Shown: positions 1-7,464 of the stretch, one piece after another
Layout of the letters: each line of letters starts with the position of its first letter
How positions within the stretch are numbered: the stretch's first letter is position 1
NCBI GenBank assembly: GCA_002372275.1
Contig: DFFP01000013.1
Coordinates: forward strand, 1-64,000
From: Alphaproteobacteria bacterium UBA3773
Lineage (GTDB): Bacteria; Pseudomonadota; Alphaproteobacteria; RF32; CAG-239
DNA: 64,000 nt
Direction of reading: 5' to 3'
The notes under the pieces: generated by a model
What the model saw: the letters and a program-made list of their open reading frames with translations, nothing else
What the model was told of the DNA's origin: nothing
The model's database searches: none
Made by a program: the position numbers and the translations under genes

Positions 1-16
1 CCCTCAGCGCGTACCA
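1..16 (+). tRNA. possible 3' end of a tRNA gene cut by the window edge
   Basis: The first 16 bases end in CCA and fit the last part of a tRNA: CCCTC as the 3' strand of a T-stem, AGCGCGT as the 3' strand of an acceptor stem, then discriminator A and CCA. A terminator hairpin follows at 27-49, as expected behind a tRNA. The rest of the gene would lie outside the window, so neither identity nor anticodon can be read. The same 25 bases recur at 167-191, so this could also be just a copy of a repeat. Confidence 0.4.
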
Positions 17-25
17 GTAAAAAAA
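1..25 (+). repeat. 25-bp direct repeat, copy 1
   Basis: Identical to 167-191: starts CCCTCAGCGCGTACCA and continues GTA plus a run of A. Each copy is followed directly by a terminator-like hairpin of different sequence. Duplicated tRNA 3' ends are typical of integration sites, but that reading is an inference. Confidence 0.8.
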
Positions 26-26
26 G

Positions 27-49
27 CCACCTTTTAAGGTGGTTTTTTT
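27..49 (+). terminator. rho-independent terminator
   Basis: Perfect stem CCACCTT/AAGGTGG with a two-base loop, preceded by seven A and followed by seven T. It would end transcripts entering from the left edge, such as the putative tRNA. Confidence 0.75.
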
Positions 50-74
50 GTTGGTTAAGTGCGACGGGGATAAG

Positions 75-145
75 AACCCTCGACAAAGAGGGTTCGACGA
101 CGAGTGAGAGGCGGGCGTCAGAACGCCGGTTCGGCATAGCCGAAC
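75..145. repeat. three-hairpin palindromic element
   Basis: Three perfect stems follow one another: AACCCTC/GAGGGTT (75-94), GGCGT/ACGCC (114-127) and GTTCGGC/GCCGAAC (129-145). The stretch is more GC-rich than its surroundings and has no open frame of note. It sits between the two 25-bp direct repeats. It may be a REP-like dispersed element or a remnant of an integrated element; copies elsewhere in the genome cannot be seen from here. Confidence 0.6.
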
Positions 146-166
146 GAATGAGGAGCATGAAATAAT

Positions 167-191
167 CCCTCAGCGCGTACCAGTAAAAAAA
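167..191 (+). repeat. 25-bp direct repeat, copy 2
   Basis: Exact second copy of 1-25, again ending in the CCA-like sequence plus an A run, followed by another hairpin terminator. Together with GAGGGTTCGA at 88-97 it could be read as a tRNA T-arm split by about 66 bases, which suggests a broken tRNA copy. Confidence 0.8.
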
Positions 192-224
192 CACCTTTAC
201 TTATATGTAAAGGTGTTTTTTTTC
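191..224. terminator. rho-independent terminator, probably bidirectional
   Basis: Ten-base perfect stem ACACCTTTAC/GTAAAGGTGT (191-200 and 207-216) with A-rich and T-rich flanks on its two sides. It lies just after the stop of the minus-strand gene at 227-718 and can end that transcript as well as one coming from the left. Confidence 0.8.
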
Positions 225-226
225 TT

Positions 227-718
227 TCAGGCATTTGCTAATACCCTTGCCAGATCCGTAAAGGAAGCATCTTCAGGGATTGTAAATCCGCTATAATCTT
301 CCAAAATGACGGAGGGCTTGCCGGTGACTTTCTCGATGGCTGCGACCAAGTCGAACAGGTAGGGCCACGGGATAGTGCCGCCGCCAATCCTTGCTTGTTT
401 CAAACGAGAAACAGTCAGACCTGTTTTCTGCGCAAGAATCTCCAAGACATCATCCGGGCTATACTTTCCCAGCTGATCGGCGCACCACTGAGCAATGGTC
501 GGACATCTGAAAAGGCGAGGGCGTTGTTCCCAACCAAATCTGTTCTGAAAGTGTTTCGCAAACACTGCCAACTCATTTCTGAAGACACTTGCAAGCTGAC
601 CACCGATAATGGGGCGGTATGCTTCACGACCGACTAACGCACGCTTATCACAAAGCGAGGGGGTTGACTGAGCTAATCTTAGCCCAACATAGTCAACAAG
701 TAAATTAACATTACACAT
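227..718 (-). CDS. hypothetical protein with C-terminal HTH-like region
   Basis: A 163-residue protein I do not recognise by family. Residues about 88-140 (DDVLEILAQKTGLTVSRLKQ onward, then a helix pair ending KPSVILED) resemble a Cro/C1-type helix-turn-helix, with a turn around GLTVSRLKQ. The N-terminal half has no familiar motif. Unlike its AT-rich neighbours, the gene is visibly richer in G and C, and it sits beside a duplicated tRNA-like end, so recent acquisition is likely. It is transcribed alone and ends at the terminator at 191-224. A near-palindrome around CATATG at 763-782 upstream could be its operator. A transcription-regulator role is inference only. Confidence 0.5.
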   Translation of the reverse strand: MCNVNLLVDYVGLRLAQSTPSLCDKRALVGREAYRPIIGGQLASVFRNELAVFAKHFQNRFGWEQRPRLFRCPTIAQWCADQLGKYSPDDVLEILAQKTGLTVSRLKQARIGGGTIPWPYLFDLVAAIEKVTGKPSVILEDYSGFTIPEDASFTDLARVLANA

Positions 719-833
719 AATTGTTGGATTTTATTTGGTTATATAATTTAAGAAAAATTTTTGCTTAACTCATATGCTAACACAAACAAATTTAAAATCA
801 AGAACTTTTTTTGACAAAATTTTATTTTTTTTA

Positions 834-2636
834 TTATTTATCACCGATACGCAATGCTTCGATAAAGGCAGATTGCGGCACTTCGACCTTGCCGAATTGG
901 CGCATACGCGATTTTCCTTCTTTTTGTTTATCAAGAAGTTTGCGCTTACGCGTCACATCACCGCCATAACATTTTGCCGTTACATCTTTTCTTAAAGCCG
1001 AAATTGTCTCTCTGGCCACAATGCGCCCGCCGATTGCGGCTTGAATCGGAATTTTAAATAAATGTCTCGGGATTAAATCTTTTAATCTTTCACAAATTTG
1101 CCTGCCGCGTGATTCCGCCTCGCTTCTGTGGCATAAAAAGGCCAAAGCATCCACCGGCTCTTCGTTAATTAAAATTTGAACTTTGACCAAATCAGACGGT
1201 TCATCACCGATGAGTTCATAATCAAAGCTGGCATACCCGCTTGAAATCGATTTTAATCTGTCATAAAAATCAAACACAATTTCGTTTAACGGAATTTTAT
1301 AAACAGCCATAGCACGCGTTCCGACATAAGTCAAATCAAGCTGAACACCGCGTCTTTCAGTGCAAAGTTTTAACACTGAACCTAAATACTCATCCGGCAC
1401 CAAAATGGTGGCTTTAACCATCGGCTCTTTGATTTCGGAAACCGTGCTCAAATCCGGCATATCCGCAGGGTTATGTAAAATCATTTCCGTGCCGTTTGAA
1501 AGTTTGAGATGATACGCCACCGAAGGCGCCGTTGTGATGATATCCAAATCAAATTCTCTTTGCAGGCGCTCTTCAATAATTTCCATATGCAAAAGCCCTA
1601 GAAAACCGCATCTGAATCCAAGACCCAAAGCTTCGGAATTTTCATTGGTGTAGTTGATGCTGGCATCATTTAATTTGAGTTTTGCAAGCGCATCTTTTAA
1701 GGCATCATATTGGCTGGAATCAACCGGAAAAATCGAACAAAACACAACAGAAACGGAAGGCTTAAATCCTTCTAACATATTTTCACACGGTCTTTTTGTT
1801 TCGGTAATAGTGTCACCGATATGACAATCGGAAACAGATTTGATGCTTGCCGTTAAAAAGCCGATTTCGCCGGCGCTTAACTGTTCTTTATCTTGCATTT
1901 TAGGAGTAAACACACCGATTCGGTCAATTTGGTAGGTCGCGCCGTTTGACATCATCGTGATGTTCATCTTCTTTTTTAAGACACCATCATGGATCCGAAC
2001 CAAAATCACAACCCCGAGATAGCTGTCATACCAACTGTCAATCAAAAGTGCTTTCAAGGGTGCGTCAACATTTCCACGAGGCGCCGGTAAGTTTTTCACG
2101 ATCGATTCTAAAAGAATCGGCACCCCTGCCCCTGTTTTTCCGGACGTTTCAACAGCATTTGATGTATCAAGCCCGATCACATCTTCAATTTGTTCTTTAA
2201 CTTTTTGTGTGTCAGATGAGGGTAAATCCACCTTATTTAAAACAGGTAAAATTTCATGATCATTTCCGAGGGCTAAATAAACATTCGCAAGTGTTTGAGC
2301 CTCTACCCCTTGCGTGGCATCCACTACCAAAACAGACCCTTCACAAGCCGCCAGCGAGCGCGACACTTCATAAGAAAAGTCAACGTGTCCGGGGGTATCC
2401 ATTAAATTGAGTTGATAAGTCTGACCGTCATTTGCTTTATATTCGAGGCGAACTGTTTGTGCTTTGATTGTAATTCCGCGCTCTTTTTCAATATCCATAG
2501 AATCCAAAACCTGTTCCGTCATTTCACGTTTGGAAAGTCCGCCGCAAAGCTCAATCATTCGATCGGCAAGTGTTGATTTTCCGTGATCAATATGAGCAAT
2601 AATCGCAAAATTTCTAATCAAATTTAAATCGGTCAT
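834..2636 (-). CDS. lepA: elongation factor 4 (LepA), ribosomal back-translocase GTPase
   Basis: LepA is a cytoplasmic translational GTPase that binds ribosomes and can move a stalled ribosome back one step. The 600-residue length is normal. The G1 loop AHIDHGKST is at residues 14-22, switch region ERGITI at 52-57, DTPGH at 80-84 and NKVDLP near 134. The LepA-specific C-terminal end is present (KRKLLDKQKEGKSRMR near 565-580), which separates it from EF-G. The ATG start overlaps nothing upstream. The gene is divergent from the GNAT gene across a 127-base intergenic region. Nothing looks odd. Confidence 0.97.
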   Translation of the reverse strand: MTDLNLIRNFAIIAHIDHGKSTLADRMIELCGGLSKREMTEQVLDSMDIEKERGITIKAQTVRLEYKANDGQTYQLNLMDTPGHVDFSYEVSRSLAACEGSVLVVDATQGVEAQTLANVYLALGNDHEILPVLNKVDLPSSDTQKVKEQIEDVIGLDTSNAVETSGKTGAGVPILLESIVKNLPAPRGNVDAPLKALLIDSWYDSYLGVVILVRIHDGVLKKKMNITMMSNGATYQIDRIGVFTPKMQDKEQLSAGEIGFLTASIKSVSDCHIGDTITETKRPCENMLEGFKPSVSVVFCSIFPVDSSQYDALKDALAKLKLNDASINYTNENSEALGLGFRCGFLGLLHMEIIEERLQREFDLDIITTAPSVAYHLKLSNGTEMILHNPADMPDLSTVSEIKEPMVKATILVPDEYLGSVLKLCTERRGVQLDLTYVGTRAMAVYKIPLNEIVFDFYDRLKSISSGYASFDYELIGDEPSDLVKVQILINEEPVDALAFLCHRSEAESRGRQICERLKDLIPRHLFKIPIQAAIGGRIVARETISALRKDVTAKCYGGDVTRKRKLLDKQKEGKSRMRQFGKVEVPQSAFIEALRIGDK

Positions 2637-2698
2637 GTTTCTTCCTTATATAATGTCCCTATTTGATAAAGTATTTTTTTAAATTGCGCAATATCTTA

Positions 2699-2727
2699 TT
2701 GAATAAAATCAAAAAATATGTTTTAAT
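2699..2727 (+). promoter_or_regulatory. promoter of the GNAT gene
   Basis: TTGAAT and TTTAAT separated by 17 bases, about 36 bases before the start codon of the acetyltransferase. A good sigma70-type match in an AT-rich intergenic region, so moderate confidence only. Confidence 0.5.
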
Positions 2728-2763
2728 ATAGACAAATTTTCTTAAAAAAAAGGCGTAGTTATC

Positions 2764-3201
2764 ATGAAAAAAATGATTGATGTTGATTTCGGATCCTCCC
2801 GTTATGATGAATTAGTTGAGCTCAGATATAAGGTTTTGCTTGAACCGCTCGGTTTGAAGTTTTTAGATTCTTTTAGAGATAAAGAGGTTTCATATCTGCA
2901 TATCGGTTGCGTCGAGAATTTAGATGACAAATTGGTCGGAGGCCTGATTTTAGCGCCTGTAAATGACCATGAAATCCGTTTGATGCAGGTTGCTGTTGAT
3001 CCGGTTCATCAGGGTGAAGGCGTCGGTCGTGAAATGGTCAAATACGCTATCGGTCGCGCTCAAGAGGCAGGATACACAAAAATTGTGATGCACGCCATGC
3101 TCTCTGTCGTGGCGTTTTATGAAAAACTCGGTTTTAAGCAGGAAGGAGAGATTTTTGAAGAGCAAGGAATTACTTTTGCAAAAATGGTGAAAAAAATCTA
3201 G
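2764..3201 (+). CDS. GNAT-family N-acetyltransferase
   Basis: A 145-residue single-domain GNAT enzyme, expected to transfer an acetyl group from acetyl-CoA to an amine. The acetyl-CoA-binding motif A is seen around residues 77-92 (VDPVHQGEGVGREMV, with the Q-x-x-G-x-G pyrophosphate loop). The later beta strand and helix VVAFYEKLGFKQEGEIF form the usual C-terminal motif B. The substrate cannot be told from sequence; no RimI- or toxin-specific signature is visible. It is followed after 13 bases by the orphan gene at 3215, so the two are probably co-transcribed. Confidence 0.85.
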   Translation: MKKMIDVDFGSSRYDELVELRYKVLLEPLGLKFLDSFRDKEVSYLHIGCVENLDDKLVGGLILAPVNDHEIRLMQVAVDPVHQGEGVGREMVKYAIGRAQEAGYTKIVMHAMLSVVAFYEKLGFKQEGEIFEEQGITFAKMVKKI

Positions 3202-3214
3202 AAAGGTTTGTCAG

Positions 3215-4138
3215 ATGGCGTTTAATGAAATAACATTATCTTATATTTTGCATTCCCTTCCCGGAGATAAATCTGATATACAAACACCTCAAAAACCATT
3301 GGCTTTTTCTTGGGATTATGAAAGGGATGTTCATAATTTTAAAGAAGAAAAAAAGCAATTTGATTTAGCAAAAAAAACATATGATTATAATAAGAAGCTT
3401 GAATTTTTAGAACGTTGGCGTGATAGGTACAATCAAAACGACACACCAACCGGTCAAAGACTTTTAAAAAATCTTGATATACTCATTAAAAATACAAAAA
3501 AAGACATTCAAAAAAGAGAAGACTTTTACCAGCTTATTGCTCATTTTCACATTGCTCATCAAAATAAAGATATCAAACAAGAAATTGATGCCTTGCAAGA
3601 AATTTATAAGAAAGCAGACACATTTATTTATAGAGATGCTTATAGGCGAAAAAAATGGTTGCTTGACCATCGTCAAAATTTGCCTTTTTCCTCTTATCCC
3701 ATCAAAGGAGGTACGGCGCGCATGCGGGCAGAACTTTCTCTACATATTGCAAGAAGGCTTTCAAAACTATATAAAGAAAATTTCGAGCTTGCTTCTCAAT
3801 ATAAAGAAAATCCATATGAATGGCAGCAACACAGCAAAGATTGGGAAGACGAAGCTTCGAGGCAGTATCAAAACAGTTGCCGTGCCATAGAACATAGCTC
3901 TAATCCAAACGCAAATGATTACAAACCCTTCGGGCAAGATGCATTTGAAAGCGGTGGATTATACGGACCTGAAGTTTTTTCAAAAAGAATTGAAAAAATT
4001 TTAAGTGAATCTCTTGCTGAAAAAAATGAAGATGAAACAGAGTCTCCTAAACCTGAAAACGGCACATATAACGGTATGCCGTCTCTTTTTTCACAAGAAA
4101 TGTTAAATGAAATGATTGATAAGCATTTCAGAGATTAG
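3215..4138 (+). CDS. hypothetical protein, charged and helical
   Basis: A 307-residue protein with no family I recognise. It has no signal peptide or membrane segment and is rich in Lys, Glu, Gln and aromatic residues. Residues about 45-150 look like long alpha helices, possibly coiled coil (for example KKEKKQFDLAKKTYDYNKK and QEIDALQEIYKKAD). A short Gly-rich segment (IKGGTARMRAELSLHIARR, near 165-182) breaks the pattern. A GAAAGG Shine-Dalgarno sequence lies before the ATG. It follows the GNAT gene by 13 bases and converges with the permease gene, overlapping its stop by four bases. Function unknown. Confidence 0.7.
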   Translation: MAFNEITLSYILHSLPGDKSDIQTPQKPLAFSWDYERDVHNFKEEKKQFDLAKKTYDYNKKLEFLERWRDRYNQNDTPTGQRLLKNLDILIKNTKKDIQKREDFYQLIAHFHIAHQNKDIKQEIDALQEIYKKADTFIYRDAYRRKKWLLDHRQNLPFSSYPIKGGTARMRAELSLHIARRLSKLYKENFELASQYKENPYEWQQHSKDWEDEASRQYQNSCRAIEHSSNPNANDYKPFGQDAFESGGLYGPEVFSKRIEKILSESLAEKNEDETESPKPENGTYNGMPSLFSQEMLNEMIDKHFRD

Positions 4139-5244
4139 TCTCCTAAATAGAGCTGGCTTTTTTTATATTTTTTAATACCAAATCGAAGTAAAATCCCTAT
4201 AATGGCTGCAATCGGAACGGCAACCATCAGTCCTAAAAATCCGAGCAATACCCCGCCTGATAACAACGCAAACATGACCCAAACAGGATGAAGCCCGATT
4301 TTATCTCCGACAAGTTTCGGTGTTAAAAAGTTTCCTTCAAAAAATTGACCGATCACAAAAATAACAATCACCTCGATGACTTTGGTGTAACCGGAGTATT
4401 GTGAAGTTGCTAAAATGATACTGAGTATAAATCCTGTAATACTTCCGACATATGGAATAAATGAAATAATTCCTGAAATGAAACCAACCAAAAGTCCGAG
4501 TTCAAGCCCAATCAAATTAAGGCTCAATCCGTAAAATGTGCCAAGAATCACACACACGCTGAGTTGTCCACGCAAAAAACCGGATATTGCTCGGTCTATG
4601 TCAGAAAAAATACCTTGAATATCTTTTCGAGATTTTTGAGGTAATAATGTTTTAATTTTTTGAACAAACACGCCCCAATCGCGCAACATGTAAAATGCCA
4701 CCACAGGTGTAATCAAAAGAAGAGAAAAGATGTTGATAACAGCCGCACCGTTTTTCATGAGCCCCGTCATTATTTTTCCGCTGAACTTAAAGGTTTGAGT
4801 TATATTTTGAGAAACGAGAGCCCCGATATTTTCGGTTTCAAGTGTCGGAAAACGCTGCTGTAAATAGCCGAAAAGTTCTTCTATTTTTTGTGTGAGCGAA
4901 GATATATATTTCGGCGCAGAATCGGCAAAAATACTCAATTGGTTGCTTATCATCGAAAAAAGTAAAACAACAAGCGGAACCGCAATCAAGGTCAAAAGCA
5001 AAAACACAAAAACGGTTGCGATTGTTCTTGAGGCGCCGAGTTTTTCAAATTTAACCGCAAGCGGATCAAAAAGATATCCGAGAATAATGCCTAAAACAAA
5101 GGGCAACAGCACCGAACGCAAAAGATAGATAACGCTGCAAAATAAGCAAAACAGCGCAAACCAGACCAAAAAATCAGACTGATTTAATTTGGAAATAAAT
5201 GTTTGTTTGGAAGTTTTCTTATCGCTTGTTCTGACTGCGGGCAT
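4135..5244 (-). CDS. AI-2E family transporter (PerM/YhhT-type permease)
   Basis: An inner-membrane protein of the AI-2 exporter superfamily, about 369 residues with the usual eight or so membrane helices: a hydrophobic pair near the N-terminus (residues 25-65), another around 80-105, and a C-terminal set from about 205. The family's C-terminal half contains the expected VGFISGIISFIPYVGS-type segment. I place the start at 5244 rather than 5262: GAGG lies six bases before this ATG, and it follows the DUF2066 stop by one base. Family members export small molecules or act in sodium/proton exchange; the substrate here is unknown. The pairing with DUF2066 is common in proteobacteria. Confidence 0.85.
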   Translation of the reverse strand: MPAVRTSDKKTSKQTFISKLNQSDFLVWFALFCLFCSVIYLLRSVLLPFVLGIILGYLFDPLAVKFEKLGASRTIATVFVFLLLTLIAVPLVVLLFSMISNQLSIFADSAPKYISSLTQKIEELFGYLQQRFPTLETENIGALVSQNITQTFKFSGKIMTGLMKNGAAVINIFSLLLITPVVAFYMLRDWGVFVQKIKTLLPQKSRKDIQGIFSDIDRAISGFLRGQLSVCVILGTFYGLSLNLIGLELGLLVGFISGIISFIPYVGSITGFILSIILATSQYSGYTKVIEVIVIFVIGQFFEGNFLTPKLVGDKIGLHPVWVMFALLSGGVLLGFLGLMVAVPIAAIIGILLRFGIKKYKKSQLYLGD

Positions 5245-5245
5245 T

Positions 5246-6292
5246 TTAATCCTCATTTTCAATGATATAATTTCCGTTTTTAAATTCTAAACTCAGACGA
5301 TTTTCTTTTAAAATGTCGGTCAAATTTTCAATTGTCCCGGAAAAATCAACATCAAAAAGAACACGACCTTTTTCCATAGCGCCTGTTTCGATTTTTTTGA
5401 TAACAGAAACAGAATTTAATTTTTGTTGAAGCAAAAGCCAATCTTTCAGGCTTTTATATTCAAAAACAGCTTTGATTTTACTTTTATATGCACTTTGAGC
5501 AATATCTTTTTCTTCTTCAATAGATGCAATATAGCTTACCATTTCTGAAATTGCTTTTTCAAACAAATCTTCATTTTCGCTAGAGACTAAAATGCGTTTT
5601 TCGCCTCCATTATATTTTTTAATCACAAGGACTAAAGTGTTTTGACCGGCTTTCACGGCATGAACAACATAGATTTTCTTTGCTTGCGTTAAAAATTGGA
5701 GTTTTTCATAAACCGCATTATTCATTTCATGAAACATATCAGCGTCTATAGCTGCGCGTATTGTTGGACTGTCTTCTATAACATCAATTTGAAGTGAACC
5801 TGCCTTAATTTCTCCTTTTTGAAGCAAAGCTGATCGCCAAATATTGCCATCTTCAAACAATACTTTTCCATCATATTCCGTATCCGAATACAAAGGAACA
5901 ATCAAAACTTCGGAAGGCGTTGTCACAACACTGATCATATCATTTTCAATCATATATTGTTTCAAAAGGTCGCCGTTTATTTTAATATTTAAGTCAGCAA
6001 TATAACCAGTTTTGGTACTTTTTTCTGCCATAACGATTGTTTCACTGATAAAATGAACCAATTGTTCATCAGTTAAGGTGTTCATTTTTTCAACATTTTC
6101 TTTTGTTGTTAAACGCTCGGCAACTTTTAACAAGGCCTGACGATACGCTTCTTTGATGGCCTCATTTTTTGCCACAGAAGCATTTTCAGCCTCTTTATTT
6201 ATACTCACGCCTGCCTCAAAACTGACTTCTGCATGAAGCCCATGGGCTAAAAAAAACGACATTAAAAGGAAATTAAAAAAGATTTTTTTCAT
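5246..6292 (-). CDS. DUF2066 domain-containing exported protein
   Basis: A protein of about 348 residues with a cleavable signal peptide (KKIFFNFLLMSFFLAHGLHA, mature end near residue 22). The body matches the DUF2066 pattern: a conserved Ala-rich helix, NEAIKEAYRQALLKVAERLT, near residues 43-62, followed by mixed alpha/beta segments. Function is unknown in the family; the context beside a PerM-type permease is typical. The first possible start is TTG at 6295, but the ATG at 6292 is preferred. The downstream permease starts one base after this stop, so translation is probably coupled. Confidence 0.75.
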   Translation of the reverse strand: MKKIFFNFLLMSFFLAHGLHAEVSFEAGVSINKEAENASVAKNEAIKEAYRQALLKVAERLTTKENVEKMNTLTDEQLVHFISETIVMAEKSTKTGYIADLNIKINGDLLKQYMIENDMISVVTTPSEVLIVPLYSDTEYDGKVLFEDGNIWRSALLQKGEIKAGSLQIDVIEDSPTIRAAIDADMFHEMNNAVYEKLQFLTQAKKIYVVHAVKAGQNTLVLVIKKYNGGEKRILVSSENEDLFEKAISEMVSYIASIEEEKDIAQSAYKSKIKAVFEYKSLKDWLLLQQKLNSVSVIKKIETGAMEKGRVLFDVDFSGTIENLTDILKENRLSLEFKNGNYIIENED

Positions 6293-6336
6293 CAAAAGAA
6301 ACCTTAAATGTTGTACTTTAAAAACATCGATAATTT

Positions 6337-6382
6337 ATAATAAAAAAGTCTAAAAAGCAAAACTTTTTTATAGACTTTTTTT
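6337..6382 (+). terminator. terminator-like hairpin in the divergent pta leader
   Basis: A long imperfect stem formed by AAAAAAGTCTA and TAGACTTTTTT with an inner AAAAG/CTTTT pairing, ending in a T run. It lies between two divergent genes, where no terminator is needed. It could attenuate a transcript that starts near 6335 and runs into pta, or end a very short RNA. Confidence 0.45.
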
Positions 6383-6441
6383 TGATATCGTGATTTACTG
6401 CCCGCAGATTATCAGTTAACATCAAAACAAGGAAAATTAAA

Positions 6442-7443
6442 ATGTTAAGTCCTTATCTTATGAAACTCGTTGAAAGAGCTTCAAAAAATAAAAAAACGAT
6501 TGTTTTACCTGAAGGTGAAGATGAACGCGTCTTAGAAGCAGCTTATTTGGCTGTTCAAAGTGACGCTGTCCATCCGATTGTGATCGGCAATATCGAGCAG
6601 ATGAAAGCTTTTTATGCAAAAAAAGGCTGGAATGACGAAAAAATCGAAATGATAGACCCTGTCCTTTCTCCGCGCTTAAAAGAATATACTGATTTGCTCT
6701 TCAAACTCCGTCAGGCCAAAGGAATGACTGAAGAAGAAGCCGCTAAAACAGCTAAAATCCCGACTTTTTTTGCAACACTGATGGTTAAATCCGGCCATGC
6801 CGACGGTATGACATCGGGGGCTTGTCACTCCACAGCCGACACCGTTCGTCCTGCGCTTCAAATCATTAAATCAAAAGACCCGTCCATGAGCGTTTCAGCA
6901 TTCTTTTTGATGGTCTCAAACGGTGAGCCTTATATTTTATCTGATTCCGGCTTAATCATCAATCCGACTGTTAAAGAACTTGCGGATATTGCCGTCACTT
7001 CAGCCATATCTGCCATTCAATTCGGGATTGAGCCGAATGTGGCACTTTTATCATATTCAACTAAAGGCTCGGCCAAAGGCGAAAGTGCTGCAAAAGTGAT
7101 TGAAGCCACACAAATGGCATTACAAACACTTCAAACAGAACCTTATAAAAACTTAAACATTCATCTCGACGGTGAATTACAGGCTGATGCCGCGCTTGTT
7201 GAAAGTGTTGCCTCACGCAAAGCTCCCGGCAGCGTTGTCGGCGGAAAAGCAAAAGTTTTGGTTGTGCCGAACTTAGATGCCGGAAACATATCTTATAAGC
7301 TTTTGCAAAGACTGGGCGGATGCGAAGCATACGGGCCGATTTTGCAAGGCTTAAATGCCCCTGTTAATGATCTTTCACGCGGTGCTTCACCTGAAGATAT
7401 TTTAGGCGCCATGGCAATCACTGCTATTCAAGCTCAAAACTAA
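6442..7443 (+). CDS. pta: phosphate acetyltransferase
   Basis: Pta converts acetyl-CoA and phosphate to acetyl phosphate and CoA in the cytoplasm. This is the short, 333-residue form without the regulatory N-terminal domains of E. coli Pta. Family signatures are present: VLPEGEDERVLEAA near residues 20-33, HADGMTSGACHSTADTVRP near 117-135, and NPTVKELADIAVTSA near 180-194. An AAGGAAAA ribosome site precedes the ATG. ackA follows after 21 bases, giving the standard two-gene acetate/ATP pathway. No odd residue was seen. Confidence 0.96.
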   Translation: MLSPYLMKLVERASKNKKTIVLPEGEDERVLEAAYLAVQSDAVHPIVIGNIEQMKAFYAKKGWNDEKIEMIDPVLSPRLKEYTDLLFKLRQAKGMTEEEAAKTAKIPTFFATLMVKSGHADGMTSGACHSTADTVRPALQIIKSKDPSMSVSAFFLMVSNGEPYILSDSGLIINPTVKELADIAVTSAISAIQFGIEPNVALLSYSTKGSAKGESAAKVIEATQMALQTLQTEPYKNLNIHLDGELQADAALVESVASRKAPGSVVGGKAKVLVVPNLDAGNISYKLLQRLGGCEAYGPILQGLNAPVNDLSRGASPEDILGAMAITAIQAQN

Positions 7444-7464
7444 CTTTATTAAAGGAACATATCA

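Noticed and set aside
75..182. A complete functional tRNA between 75 and 182
   Set aside because: T-arm-like and acceptor-like pieces are present but separated by about 66 bases of unrelated hairpins, and no D-arm or anticodon arm can be drawn.
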